This document shows, one piece after another, positions 14,885 through 22,652 of a DNA stretch of 31,382 nt. Both the position numbers and the translations under genes were made by a program. The stretch covers positions 1 through 31,382 of the forward strand of contig DATCVR010000298.1 of the NCBI GenBank assembly GCA_036566745.1. Reading direction: 5' to 3'. Within the stretch, counting starts at the first letter, position 1; every line of letters begins with the position of its first letter. The notes under the pieces are model-generated. The model made no database searches and was not told the DNA's origin. It worked only from the letters and a program-made list of their open reading frames with translations. Source of the DNA: DATCVR01 sp036566745 (GTDB lineage: Bacteria > Actinomycetota > Actinomycetes > Jiangellales > Jiangellaceae).

Positions 14885-16248
14885 ACCAGGGCACTCTGCT
14901 CAATCTCGGTCTGGTCCTGCTGTTCGTCCTCATCGGCGGGGTGTTCAGCGCCACCGAGATGGCGCTGGTGACGCTTCGGGACAGCCAGCTCACCCAGCTG
15001 GCCCAGCAGGGCCGGCGCGGCGAGCGGGTCGCCGAGCTCGCCCGGAATCCGAACCGCTTCCTCTCCGCGGTGCAGATCGGCGTCACCGTGGCCGGATTCC
15101 TCTCGGCGGCCTACGGCGCGTCCACTCTGGCGCCCGACCTCGCACCGGTCCTCGTGGGCTGGGGCATACCCGAGAGCGTCGCCGATCCGGCTGCGCTCGT
15201 GGTCATGACGCTGTTCATCGCCTACCTCTCGCTGGTCCTCGGCGAGCTCGTCCCGAAGCGCATCGCGTTGCAGCGCTCGGCCGGGGTGTCGTTGTCGGTC
15301 GCTCCTCCGCTCGACCGGTTCGCCACGCTCATGCGCCCGGTCATCTGGTTCCTGTCGAAGTCCACCGACATCGTGGTCCGCCTGCTGGGCGGCGACCCGT
15401 CGGCCCAGCGCGAGGAGATGACCGAGGGTGAGCTGCGCGAGCTCGTGGCCGGCTACGAAGGGCTCGGCGAGGAGGAGCGCAGCATCGTCGAGGACGTCTT
15501 CTCGGTGGGCGATCGCCAGGTCCGCGAGGTGATGCGCCCGCGCACCGAGGTCGACTTCCTCGACGCCGCGCTGCCGGTGTATCGCGCGGTCAAGATCGCC
15601 TCGTCGATGCCGCACTCGCGCTACCCGGTGGTCCGCGGTGGCGCCGACGACGTGGTCGGGTTCGTGCACGTGCGCGACCTGTTCGATCCCGAGTTGTCCG
15701 GGCGCTCCGTGCGGGTCGGTGAGCTGGCCCGCGAGGTGCTGCTGCTGCCGGGCACCAAGCGGGTGTTGCCCGCGATGTCGGAGATGCGACGCCAGAGCTC
15801 GCACCTGGCCGTGGTGGTAGACGAGTACGGCGGCACGGCGGGCATCGTCACCCTCGAGGACCTCGTCGAGGAACTGGTGGGCGACATCCGCGACGAGTAC
15901 GACCGCGCCGAGGCCGAGACCGTTCCCGCCGGGGGAGGCGTGGTCGACCTCGACGGCCTGCTCAACATCGAGGACTTCGCCGACGAGACCGGCCTGGTCC
16001 TGCCCGAAGGCCCCTACGAGACGGTCGCGGGCTATGTGATGGCTCGGCTCGGCCGCCTGGCCGTGGTCGCCGACACCGTCGAGGTCGGCGGCCGCCGACT
16101 CGAGGTCCTCGAGCTCGACGGGCGGCGGGTGTCGCGGCTGCGCGTGCATCCCGCGCCCGCGCCACCGGCCTCGGTCGCCGACGATGCCGCCCCGACGGCT
16201 GACGAGACAGCTCGCGAGACCGCCGGCGACACTGCCGACGAGGCGTAG
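14881..16248 (+). CDS. CNNM-domain/CBS-pair membrane protein (hemolysin/CorC-like family)
   Basis: 455-aa inner-membrane protein of the HlyC/CorC (UPF0053) family, linked to magnesium and cobalt efflux or homeostasis; the exact substrate is unknown. The N-terminal CNNM region has about four hydrophobic segments: LLNLGLVLLFVLIGGVFSA, an AVQIGVTVAGFLSAA helix, VVMTLFIAYLSLVLGELVPK with the family motif GELVPK, and RPVIWFLSKSTDIVVRLL. A cytosolic CBS pair follows (EVMRPRTEVDFLD and VVVDEYGGTAGIVTLEDLVEE), then a CorC_HlyC domain near VVDLDGLLNIEDF. The last ~35 residues are Ala/Thr/Glu-rich. ATG 14881 is chosen for GGAGG 8 nt upstream; in-frame 14845 has none. Confidence 0.92.
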   Translation: MNQGTLLNLGLVLLFVLIGGVFSATEMALVTLRDSQLTQLAQQGRRGERVAELARNPNRFLSAVQIGVTVAGFLSAAYGASTLAPDLAPVLVGWGIPESVADPAALVVMTLFIAYLSLVLGELVPKRIALQRSAGVSLSVAPPLDRFATLMRPVIWFLSKSTDIVVRLLGGDPSAQREEMTEGELRELVAGYEGLGEEERSIVEDVFSVGDRQVREVMRPRTEVDFLDAALPVYRAVKIASSMPHSRYPVVRGGADDVVGFVHVRDLFDPELSGRSVRVGELAREVLLLPGTKRVLPAMSEMRRQSSHLAVVVDEYGGTAGIVTLEDLVEELVGDIRDEYDRAEAETVPAGGGVVDLDGLLNIEDFADETGLVLPEGPYETVAGYVMARLGRLAVVADTVEVGGRRLEVLELDGRRVSRLRVHPAPAPPASVADDAAPTADETARETAGDTADEA

Positions 16249-16274
16249 ATGAGTGACTCCGCGAGGGCAACTGC

Positions 16275-16280
16275 CAGAAT
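16275..16280 (+). promoter_or_regulatory. -10-like box for trpS
   Basis: CAGAAT at 16275-16280 is one base from TANNNT and lies 7 nt before ATG 16288, the same spacing as other candidate leaderless genes here. It overlaps only the 39-bp gap after the CNNM gene. Confidence 0.35.
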
Positions 16281-16287
16281 GGGCGCC

Positions 16288-17295
16288 ATGGCCTCTGACC
16301 GTCCACGCGTGTTCTCCGGCATGCAACCGACCAACGCCTCGCTCCATCTGGGCAACTACCTGGGAGCGTTGCGCCAGTGGGTCGCGCTGCAGGACGACCA
16401 CGAGGCGTTCTACTGCGTGGTCGACCTGCACGCCATTACCGCGGGCCACGACCCCAAGCTCCTGCGCGACCGCACGCGCGTCACGGCGGCCCAGTACCTC
16501 GCCGCCGGTGTCGACCCCGACCGCAGCACGCTGTTCGTCCAGAGCCACGTGCCCGAGCACACCCAGCTCTCGTGGGTGCTGGGCTGCATCACCGGCTTCG
16601 GCGAGGCCGGGCGGATGACCCAGTTCAAGGACAAGTCGGCACGCCAGGGCTCGGACAGCACCACGGTAGGCCTGTTCACGTACCCGATCCTGCAGGCCGC
16701 CGACATCCTGCTCTACGACGCCGACCTCGTGCCCGTGGGCGAGGACCAACGCCAGCACATCGAGCTGACCCGCGACCTCGGTGGTCGGTTCAACTCCCGC
16801 TTCGGCGAGACGTTCGTGCTGCCCAAGGCGCTGATCCAGCGCGAGACGGCCAAGATCTTCGATCTCCAGGACCCCACCGCCAAGATGAGCAAGAGCGTGG
16901 CCGGCGCAGGCCTGGTCGAGCTGCTCGACGACCCCAAGGTCATCGAGAAGCGGATCAAGAGCGCGGTCACCGACACCGGCCGCGAGGTCGTGGCCGACGA
17001 GGAGAACAAGCCCGGAGTCACCAACCTGATCACCATCCTGTCGGCGTTCAGCGGACGCTCGGTGGCCCAGATCGAGCAGGACTTCGAGGGCCGCGGTTAC
17101 GGCGACCTGAAGAAGGAGGTGGCGGCGGCCGTCCTCGAGGTCGTCGTCCCGTTCCAGCAGCGGGTCCGTGGTCTGCTCGACGACCCGGCCGAGCTCGACG
17201 CCCTGCTCGCCCGCGGCGCCGACAAGGCCAAGGCGGTCGCCGCGCCCACCCTGGCCCGGGTTTACGACCGCGTCGGTTTCCTCGCAGCGCGGTGA
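16288..17295 (+). CDS. trpS: Tryptophanyl-tRNA synthetase
   Basis: Class I synthetase charging tRNA-Trp in the cytosol. The 335-aa length is typical for bacterial TrpRS. After VFSGMQPTNASLHLGN (the HIGH-like motif, HLGN at about 20-23), it has VDLHAIT, GCITGFGEAGRMTQFKDKS, the tryptophan-site region TYPILQAADILLYDADLVPVG, and the KMSKS motif at about 199-203. ATG 16288 gives the common MASDRPRVFSG start; the frame is open from 16249 but the extra residues do not match the family. The 2H phosphoesterase gene begins 4 bp after its stop. Confidence 0.97.
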   Translation: MASDRPRVFSGMQPTNASLHLGNYLGALRQWVALQDDHEAFYCVVDLHAITAGHDPKLLRDRTRVTAAQYLAAGVDPDRSTLFVQSHVPEHTQLSWVLGCITGFGEAGRMTQFKDKSARQGSDSTTVGLFTYPILQAADILLYDADLVPVGEDQRQHIELTRDLGGRFNSRFGETFVLPKALIQRETAKIFDLQDPTAKMSKSVAGAGLVELLDDPKVIEKRIKSAVTDTGREVVADEENKPGVTNLITILSAFSGRSVAQIEQDFEGRGYGDLKKEVAAAVLEVVVPFQQRVRGLLDDPAELDALLARGADKAKAVAAPTLARVYDRVGFLAAR

Positions 17296-17299
17296 GACG

Positions 17300-17851
17300 G
17301 TGACCACGACGCCGGCATCCGGGCCGCGGACGATCGGCGTCGCCGTGCCCGTGCCCGAGCCGTTCGGCAGTGAGCTCCAGGACTGGCGACGATCGTTCGG
17401 CGATCCCCTGGCCGACGCCATCCCGGCCCACATCACCCTCCTTCCGCCGTCGGAGGTCGACGACGCCGCGCACGCCCTCGTGATCTCCCACCTCGAAGCG
17501 GTGGCGGCCCGCCTCGAGCCGTTCCGGGTCCACCTCCGCGGCACGGCGACGTTCCTGCCGATCTCGCCGGTGGTGTTCGTGGCCCTGGCCGAGGGCATCT
17601 CGGCCTGCGAGCGGCTGTCGGCGGCCATCCGCACCGGCCCGCTCCAGGTCGACCTGTCCTTCCCGTACCACCCCCACGTCACGGTGGCCCACCACCTGTC
17701 GCCGGAGGCGATGAACAACGCCTTCGCCACCCTGGCCGGTTACGACGCCGTCTTCGACGTCACGGCGTTCGACCTGTACCTGCACGGCGACGACGGCTAC
17801 TGGCGTCCCGAGCGCGACTTCGCTCTCACCGGGGGAGGTCCCTCGGTGTGA
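17300..17851 (+). CDS. 2'-5' RNA ligase family (2H phosphoesterase) protein
   Basis: 183 aa with two HxT motifs typical of the 2H phosphoesterase superfamily: HITLL at about 44-46 and HVTVAHH at about 126-128. Members act on 2',3'-cyclic phosphates or 2'-5' RNA links; the substrate of this small actinobacterial group is unknown to me. GTG 17300 is four bases after trpS and its stop overlaps the next gene (GTGA at 17848-17851). The trpS-2H-YihY order is one I recall as common in actinobacteria. No signal peptide is seen. Confidence 0.85.
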   Translation: MTTTPASGPRTIGVAVPVPEPFGSELQDWRRSFGDPLADAIPAHITLLPPSEVDDAAHALVISHLEAVAARLEPFRVHLRGTATFLPISPVVFVALAEGISACERLSAAIRTGPLQVDLSFPYHPHVTVAHHLSPEAMNNAFATLAGYDAVFDVTAFDLYLHGDDGYWRPERDFALTGGGPSV

Positions 17852-18915
17852 TCGACCGGTTGCGGCAGGTCTGGGCCCGGTGGCAGCGCACTCGACCGCT
17901 GCGAGCGTGGCAGCGCTACAACGACCTGCGCGGCAACCGGCTCGCCGGGGCAGTGACCTTCTACGCCTTCGTGTCGCTGTTCCCGTTGCTCCTGCTGTCG
18001 GCGGTGGCCGCGACTCTCATCGCCGGTCCGTCGGGCGTCGAGGTCGTGCAGGAGATCGTCGACGAGAACCTGCCCGGGCTCGGCATCGACGTCTCGACGT
18101 TCTACGACCGCGCGGGCACCCTCGGACTGATCGGTCTGGCGACCTTGGTGTTCACCGGCCTGGGCTGGGTCGACGCCTGCCGCGCGGCGGTCCGCTCGAT
18201 GTGGGGGCTGGACGACCAGCCCGGCAGCCTCGTCGCGCGCAAGGCCGTCGACGTCCTCGCGCTGATCGGGCTGGGCGTGCTGATCGTGGTGTCGTGGGGC
18301 GCCAGCGTGCTGCTCGGCCAGCTGGCCCAGACGGTGCTCGACGAGCTCGGTCTGGAGGGCTGGCTCTCGCGGGCCGCGCTCTGGCTGATCGGGTCGGTGT
18401 TGTCGATCGGCGCGAGTGCCCTGCTGTTCGCGTACCTGCTGACCGGGCTGCCCCGCATCAAGGTCCCGGTGAAGGAGCTGGCGCTGACCGCGATCCTCGG
18501 CGCAGTGGTCTTCGAGGTGCTCAAGCAGTTCCTGGTGTCGTATGTGGCCGGGCCCGCCTCGCGCAGTGCCTTCGCGGCCTTCGCCACTCCGCTGGCGCTG
18601 CTGGCCTGGATCTATCTGGTGACGCGGCTGCTGATGTTCCTGGCGGCGCTCAGCGCCGAGAGCGCCGTCGAGGCGAGCGGCGCGACGGCGGAGGACACGG
18701 CGGAGCCGGGCGCGGAGGCGCAGCGGCTCGGCGACGGCGTCGGATCTACGGTGGTGCTCACCCCGTCCGTGCGGCAGGCGCGAGCGGTGGGGGTGGCGGC
18801 GGGGGCGATCCTGGGCGCGGCGGGCGCGGGCCTGGCCCTGTTGGCCGCCCGGGCCGCGCGCTCGCTCAGGGTGAGGATCGGGCCGGATCAGGACGAGCGG
18901 CGCGACGACGCGTAG
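17848..18915 (+). CDS. YihY/BrkB-family inner-membrane protein
   Basis: 355 aa with at least six hydrophobic segments: VTFYAFVSLFPLLLLSAVAATLI, LGLIGLATLVFTGLGWVDAC, VLALIGLGVLIVVSWGASVLL, ALWLIGSVLSIGASALLFAYLL, a FAAFATPLALLAWIYLVTRLLMFL stretch, and AVGVAAGAILGAAGAGLALL at the end. The family is UPF0761 (YihY, once called ribonuclease BN by error); its function is unsettled. GTG 17848 overlaps the upstream stop. Its last 28 bases overlap the convergent carboxypeptidase gene. The C-terminal half has a more variable, Glu/Ala-rich loop (about 270-300) that is probably cytosolic. Confidence 0.88.
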   Translation: MIDRLRQVWARWQRTRPLRAWQRYNDLRGNRLAGAVTFYAFVSLFPLLLLSAVAATLIAGPSGVEVVQEIVDENLPGLGIDVSTFYDRAGTLGLIGLATLVFTGLGWVDACRAAVRSMWGLDDQPGSLVARKAVDVLALIGLGVLIVVSWGASVLLGQLAQTVLDELGLEGWLSRAALWLIGSVLSIGASALLFAYLLTGLPRIKVPVKELALTAILGAVVFEVLKQFLVSYVAGPASRSAFAAFATPLALLAWIYLVTRLLMFLAALSAESAVEASGATAEDTAEPGAEAQRLGDGVGSTVVLTPSVRQARAVGVAAGAILGAAGAGLALLAARAARSLRVRIGPDQDERRDDA

Positions 18916-20156
18916 CGCCCGGTGCGCGCGGCGCGTCCGGGGCGTCGCCGCACGGCCAGGGCGATGCCGCCCGCGGCGACGGCCGCCGCCAGGCTGACCC
19001 ACACGACGTTGGGCACGTTTCCCGAGGTGGCGGCCGGTTCGTTCAAGACGTCCTCGTAGTCGTGGAGCGGGTCGCCCAGGACGTCGCCGTTGTCGCGTTC
19101 GTCGATGGCGGTGGCGACCTCGTCGGCGGAGACCAGGTGGCCCACCGGCTCAGCCGTCTCGCCCGTGGCGAAGCCCCAGTCGAGCAACGGCGCGGCGCTG
19201 TCCTCGCCTCTGCCATCGGACCCCAGGACCACGGCGATGAGCCGCCGCCCGTCGCGCTCGGCCGCGGCGACCAGCGTGTGGGCGCCCTCGGTGGTGAAGC
19301 CGGTCTTGAGCCCGATCGCGCCGTCGTAGTCGTCGAGCAGGCGGTTCTGGTTCTGGATCTGAAAGCTCTCGCCGTCGAGGCCGGGGAAGTCGTACGAGGT
19401 GGTCCGCGCGAGCTCGGCCAGCGCGTCGTCGTCGAGGACGTGGCGCCCGATCAGGGCCAGGTCGTAGGCCGAGGAGACCTGGCCGGGGGTGTCGAGGCCG
19501 TGCGGGGTGGCGGCGTGGGTGTCGAACGCGCCGATGCGCGCGGCCTCGTCGTTCATCAGGTCGACGACCGCGTCCTGACCTCCGGCGAGCTCCCCCACGG
19601 CATGGGCGGCATCGTTGCCGGAGGCGAGGAAGAGGCCGTGCATGACGTCGTCGACGCTGTACGTCTGCCCGGGTGCGAGGCCGACGCGGCTGCCCTCGAC
19701 CGCGGCGTCGGCGTCGGTGGCGACGTACTCGCCGTCCGGGTCGATCTCCGGGCGGGAGGCCAGGGCGGTGAGCAACTTGATGGTGCTGGCCGGCGGGCGG
19801 GGCTGGTGGGCGTTGAAGGCGGCCAGCACGTCACCGGAGTCGGCGTCGGCCACGATCCAGGCGAGCGCGTCGACCGTCGGCGGGGCGTCGGCCTCGGGAT
19901 CGGCGACGACCGCTCCGACGGTGCCCAGCGCGGCACCGCCCACGGCCTCCTCGAAGGGTGCGGTCTCCGGAGGCGGCAGGGTCGAGCCCGGGGTGGCGGT
20001 GGTGGGCGACGGCGAGCTGTCGCTGGGCGGCGGCGTGGTCGCGGCGGGCGTCTCTGCAGTGGCGTGGGACGCCGGGACGATGCCCAGGACCAGTCCTGCG
20101 AGGGCAGCCGCGACCGCGGGTGGGCGTCGGCGCCGATGACGGTGCGTCGTGTCCAT
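18888..20156 (-). CDS. D-alanyl-D-alanine carboxypeptidase (PBP5/6-type, S11 family)
   Basis: Trims the terminal D-Ala of peptidoglycan stem peptides outside the membrane. The 422-aa precursor has a basic N-terminus, a signal peptide ending near ASHATAETPA, then a Pro/Ser/Thr-rich linker (about 35-70). The S11 domain has STIK with catalytic Ser 124 and Lys 127, SGN at about 179-181, and KTG at about 284-286. A C-terminal hydrophobic helix (VVWVSLAAAVAAGGIALAV) followed by an Arg-rich tail anchors it, as in actinobacterial DacA/DacB. The start ATG 20156 follows a -10 box; the frame continues to 20657 without support. Its 3' end overlaps the convergent YihY gene by 28 bp. Confidence 0.95.
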   Translation of the reverse strand: MDTTHRHRRRRPPAVAAALAGLVLGIVPASHATAETPAATTPPPSDSSPSPTTATPGSTLPPPETAPFEEAVGGAALGTVGAVVADPEADAPPTVDALAWIVADADSGDVLAAFNAHQPRPPASTIKLLTALASRPEIDPDGEYVATDADAAVEGSRVGLAPGQTYSVDDVMHGLFLASGNDAAHAVGELAGGQDAVVDLMNDEAARIGAFDTHAATPHGLDTPGQVSSAYDLALIGRHVLDDDALAELARTTSYDFPGLDGESFQIQNQNRLLDDYDGAIGLKTGFTTEGAHTLVAAAERDGRRLIAVVLGSDGRGEDSAAPLLDWGFATGETAEPVGHLVSADEVATAIDERDNGDVLGDPLHDYEDVLNEPAATSGNVPNVVWVSLAAAVAAGGIALAVRRRPGRAARTGRYASSRRSS

Positions 20157-20165
20157 TGCGGGCAC

Positions 20166-20171
20166 AGCGTA
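20166..20171 (-). promoter_or_regulatory. -10 box for the D,D-carboxypeptidase gene
   Basis: On the minus strand TACGCT spans 20171-20166, with the start codon 9 nt on. The transcript would have almost no leader. Confidence 0.4.
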
Positions 20172-20191
20172 ACCATCCGTCCCGATATGCG

Positions 20192-20692
20192 TTAGCTGGA
20201 GGCGTCGTCGAACGGCAACACGAGAATACGCAACTGGTCGGCCAGCGCGGCGTGGTGCTCCGGGTCGAGGTCGGCGAGCAGCCCGCGCTCGTGGTCGAGG
20301 AGCCCGTCGAGGGCTGCGTCGACCGCCTGCTTGCCCTGCGTGGTCAGGCCCACCCGGACGGCGCGGCGGTCGTCGTCGTCGCGGCGCCGGCTGACCAGGC
20401 CGCGCGCGGTGAGCTTGTCGACCCGCGCCGTCATGGTCCCACTGGTGACGAGGGTCTGGGACAGCAGCGTGCCGGGCGTGAGCTCGTAGGGCGGGCCGGA
20501 GCGGCGTAGCGCGGCCAGGACGTCGAACTCCCACGGCTCGAGGCCGTGCTCGGCGAAGGCGGTGCGGCGGGCGCGGTCGAGATGGCGGGCGAGGCGGCTG
20601 ACCCGGGAGAGGACCTCCATGGGCGCGACGTCGAGATCGGGTCGTTCCCGCCGCCATGCCGCGACCAGCCGGTCGACCTCGTCCTTCGCCAC
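20192..20692 (-). CDS. MarR-family transcriptional regulator
   Basis: 166-aa winged-helix repressor. The order is typical of MarR: an N-terminal dimerisation helix (RVSRLARHLDRARRTAF), EPWEFDVLAALRRSG, a recognition region LVTSGTMTARVDKLTARGLV, and the wing RRRDDDDRRAVRVGLTTQG, then a C-terminal dimerisation helix. It starts at GTG 20692, 6 nt after a -10 box, with a 17-nt spaced -35 upstream. Its promoter region is shared with the divergent methyltransferase/VOC pair and is full of palindromes, so it probably represses itself and that pair. The ligand is unknown. Confidence 0.9.
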   Translation of the reverse strand: MAKDEVDRLVAAWRRERPDLDVAPMEVLSRVSRLARHLDRARRTAFAEHGLEPWEFDVLAALRRSGPPYELTPGTLLSQTLVTSGTMTARVDKLTARGLVSRRRDDDDRRAVRVGLTTQGKQAVDAALDGLLDHERGLLADLDPEHHAALADQLRILVLPFDDASS

Positions 20693-20698
20693 AGGGCG

Positions 20699-20764
20699 AC
20701 TCTACGGGTCAAGCATCTTGACTTCAAGACAGTTGTCAGGCGAACATGTCTCTCGACTTCAAGA
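20699..20764. promoter_or_regulatory. MarR promoter with palindromic operators
   Basis: On the minus strand: -35 TTGAAG (20722-20727), 17-nt spacer, -10 TAGAGT (20699-20704), then GTG 20692. On top sit three inverted repeats: GTCAAGcatCTTGAC at 20708-20722, TCTTGActTCAAGA at 20716-20729, and TCTCGActTCAAGA at 20751-20764 (one mismatch). The latter two have centres 35 bp apart. One covers the -35 of marR and the other lies beside the methyltransferase start. These are probable MarR sites. Confidence 0.7.
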
Positions 20765-20782
20765 TACTTCCTGGAGGCGTCC

Positions 20783-21619
20783 ATGTGGGACCCCGACCGG
20801 TACCTCGTCTTCGCCGATCAGCGTGGCCGGCCCTTCGCCGACCTAATGGCCCAGGTGCGCGCGACCGACCCCGCCGAGGTGGTCGATCTCGGCTGCGGTC
20901 CCGGCAACGCTACCGTCGCGCTCGCCCGGAGGTGGCCCCGGGCGCGGGTCGTGGGCGTCGACTCCTCCTCGGAGATGATCGCGGCGGCCCGGGAGCTCGA
21001 CGGCGCGGAGTTCGTCGAGGCGGACCTGCGGGAGTGGTCGCCGAGCGGCCCGGTCGACGTGCTCGTCAGCAACGCGACCCTGCAGTGGGTGCCCGATCAC
21101 CTCGACGAGTTGCCGCGGCTGGCCTCGTTCGTGGCTCCGGCCGGCTGGTTCGCCTTCCAGGTGCCGGGGAACTTCGGGGAGCCGGCCCATGTCCTGCTCC
21201 GCGGGCTCCTCGAATCCCCGCGCTGGCGCGATCGGCTCGACGTGGCCCGCCCGGCGTCGCGCGAACCGGCCACCTACCTCGACACCCTGCTCGGGCTCGG
21301 GTTCGAGGCCGACGTCTGGGAGACCACCTACCTGCACGTCCTGCCGGGCGACGACGCCGTGCTGGCCTGGATGAGCGGCACCGGGCTGCGCCCTGTCCTG
21401 GACGCGCTCGACGGCGACGAGCGGGACGAGTTCGTCGGCGAGTACCGGACGCGGCTGCGCGCGGCGTATCCGCCCCGCCGCCACGGCACCGTCCTGCCGT
21501 ACCGGCGGATCTTCGCCGTGGGCCGGCGACCGGACACGACGCCGAGCCGGGCGGACGCGGGGGCGGCCCGACCGGACGCGAGGCCGAGCCGGCCGGCGAG
21601 GGATGGGAGCGCGGGATGA
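20783..21619 (+). CDS. Trans-aconitate 2-methyltransferase-like SAM-dependent methyltransferase
   Basis: The family methylates trans-aconitate, a spontaneous by-product of the TCA cycle that inhibits aconitase, using SAM. The 278-aa protein begins MWDPDRYLVFADQRGRPFADL, close to Tam, and has the SAM-binding VVDLGCGPGNATVALA at about 35-50, VVGVDSSSEMIAAAR, VLVSNATLQWVPDH and FQVPGN. The last ~30 residues are Pro/Ala/Arg repeats and look disordered, unusual for Tam. ATG 20783 has GGAGG 5 nt upstream. It overlaps the VOC gene (ATGA at 21616-21619). Identity as Tam is likely but close relatives have other substrates. Confidence 0.88.
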   Translation: MWDPDRYLVFADQRGRPFADLMAQVRATDPAEVVDLGCGPGNATVALARRWPRARVVGVDSSSEMIAAARELDGAEFVEADLREWSPSGPVDVLVSNATLQWVPDHLDELPRLASFVAPAGWFAFQVPGNFGEPAHVLLRGLLESPRWRDRLDVARPASREPATYLDTLLGLGFEADVWETTYLHVLPGDDAVLAWMSGTGLRPVLDALDGDERDEFVGEYRTRLRAAYPPRRHGTVLPYRRIFAVGRRPDTTPSRADAGAARPDARPSRPARDGSAG

Positions 21620-21981
21620 TCGTCGGGCTGCACCACGTCCAGGTCGCGATCCCGCCGGGCGGCGAGGACCGCGCCCGCGAGTTCTACGGCGCCGTGCTCG
21701 GGATGGACGAGGTGGCCAAGCCGGAGGCGCTGGCCGGCCGGGGCGGCGTGTGGTTCCGGAGCGGGACCGCGGAGCTGCATCTCGGGGTCGAGGCGGACTT
21801 CCGCGCGGCCGCCAAGGCGCACCCGGGGCTGGTCGTCGTCGGCCTCGCCGCCCTGTGTGCGCGGCTGCGGGCGGCCGGCGTCGAGGCCGAGCCGGACCGC
21901 CTGTTGCCGGGACATCGCCGGGCCTACGTGCGCGATCCCTTCGGCAACCGGATCGAGCTGGTAGAGCCGGTCGCCCGGTGA
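21616..21981 (+). CDS. VOC/glyoxalase-superfamily protein
   Basis: 121-aa single vicinal-oxygen-chelate domain: LHHVQVAIPPGGEDRAREFY opening, a central GVWFRSGTAELHLGVE strand pair, and RRAYVRDPFGNRIELVEP with the usual metal/substrate Glu near the end. Members include lyases, epimerases and dioxygenases; the substrate here is unknown. It overlaps the methyltransferase stop (ATGA), and the pair is likely one transcript controlled by the divergent MarR repressor. It converges on the TetR gene with a 7-bp gap. Confidence 0.85.
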   Translation: MIVGLHHVQVAIPPGGEDRAREFYGAVLGMDEVAKPEALAGRGGVWFRSGTAELHLGVEADFRAAAKAHPGLVVVGLAALCARLRAAGVEAEPDRLLPGHRRAYVRDPFGNRIELVEPVAR

Positions 21982-21988
21982 CCGGCGC

Positions 21989-22627
21989 TCACCCGCCGAG
22001 CTTCGGCTTGTGCTCGAGGCCGGCGAGGCCGTTCCACGCGAGATTGACCAGGTGGGCGGCCACATCGGCCTTCTTGGGCTTGCGCACCTCGAGCCACCAC
22101 TGCCCGGTGAGCGCCACCATGCCGACGAGCGCCTGGGCGTACATCGGCGCGAACTTGGCCTCGAACCCCCGGGCCCGGAACTCCGCGCCCAGGATGTGCT
22201 CGACCTGGCTGGCGGCGTCGGAGATCAGGCTGGCGAAGCCGCCGGTGGACTGGGCCACCGGCGAGTCGCGCACGAGGATCCGGAAGCCGTCGGTCGAGGC
22301 CTCGATGTAGTCGAGCAGCGCCAGCGCGGCCCGCTCGAGCACCAGGCGGGGGTGGGTCGCCGAGCCGAGCGCGGTGGTGATGCGGTCGAGCAACTCCGCC
22401 ATCTCGCGGTCGACCACGACGGCGTAGAGACCTTCCTTGCCGCCGAAGTGCTCGTAGACCACCGGCTTGGAGACGTTCGCACGAGCGGCGATCTCCTCGA
22501 TGGAGGTGCCGTCGAAGCCGCGCTCGGCGAAGAGAGATCGCCCGACGTCGAGGAGCTGCTCGCGACGTTCACGACCGGTCATCCGGACCCGGCTGGAGCT
22601 GCGGGGCCGGGGGGCGTTCTCGCTCAC
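21989..22627 (-). CDS. TetR-family transcriptional regulator
   Basis: 212 aa. The N-terminal TetR helix-turn-helix is clear: TGRERREQLLDVGRSLFAERGFDGTSIEEIAARANVS with VYEHFGGKEGLYAVV (about residues 17-68). The C-terminal ligand domain is long and helical, with WWLEVRKPKK late in it. Start GTG 22627 is listed; MTGRER at residue 16 is an alternative. It follows the desaturase by 25 bp and is probably co-transcribed. Two tandem palindromes on the desaturase promoter may be its sites, so it may sense acyl-CoA or fatty acids (inference). The first 15 residues are Pro/Ser/Arg-rich and probably disordered. Confidence 0.92.
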   Translation of the reverse strand: MSENAPRPRSSSRVRMTGRERREQLLDVGRSLFAERGFDGTSIEEIAARANVSKPVVYEHFGGKEGLYAVVVDREMAELLDRITTALGSATHPRLVLERAALALLDYIEASTDGFRILVRDSPVAQSTGGFASLISDAASQVEHILGAEFRARGFEAKFAPMYAQALVGMVALTGQWWLEVRKPKKADVAAHLVNLAWNGLAGLEHKPKLGG

Positions 22628-22652
22628 GGCTCCATCATGCCGGTCGGAGGGA

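Noticed and set aside
13093..17730. 1545-codon minus-strand open frame across pgm, the CNNM gene and trpS
   Set aside because: Only the 551-codon pgm part has family motifs. The rest is antisense to well-identified plus-strand genes, an absence of stops typical of GC-rich DNA.
17880..20195. 771-codon plus-strand open frame
   Set aside because: Shadow of the YihY gene in another frame and antisense to the D,D-carboxypeptidase, which has the STIK, SGN and KTG motifs.
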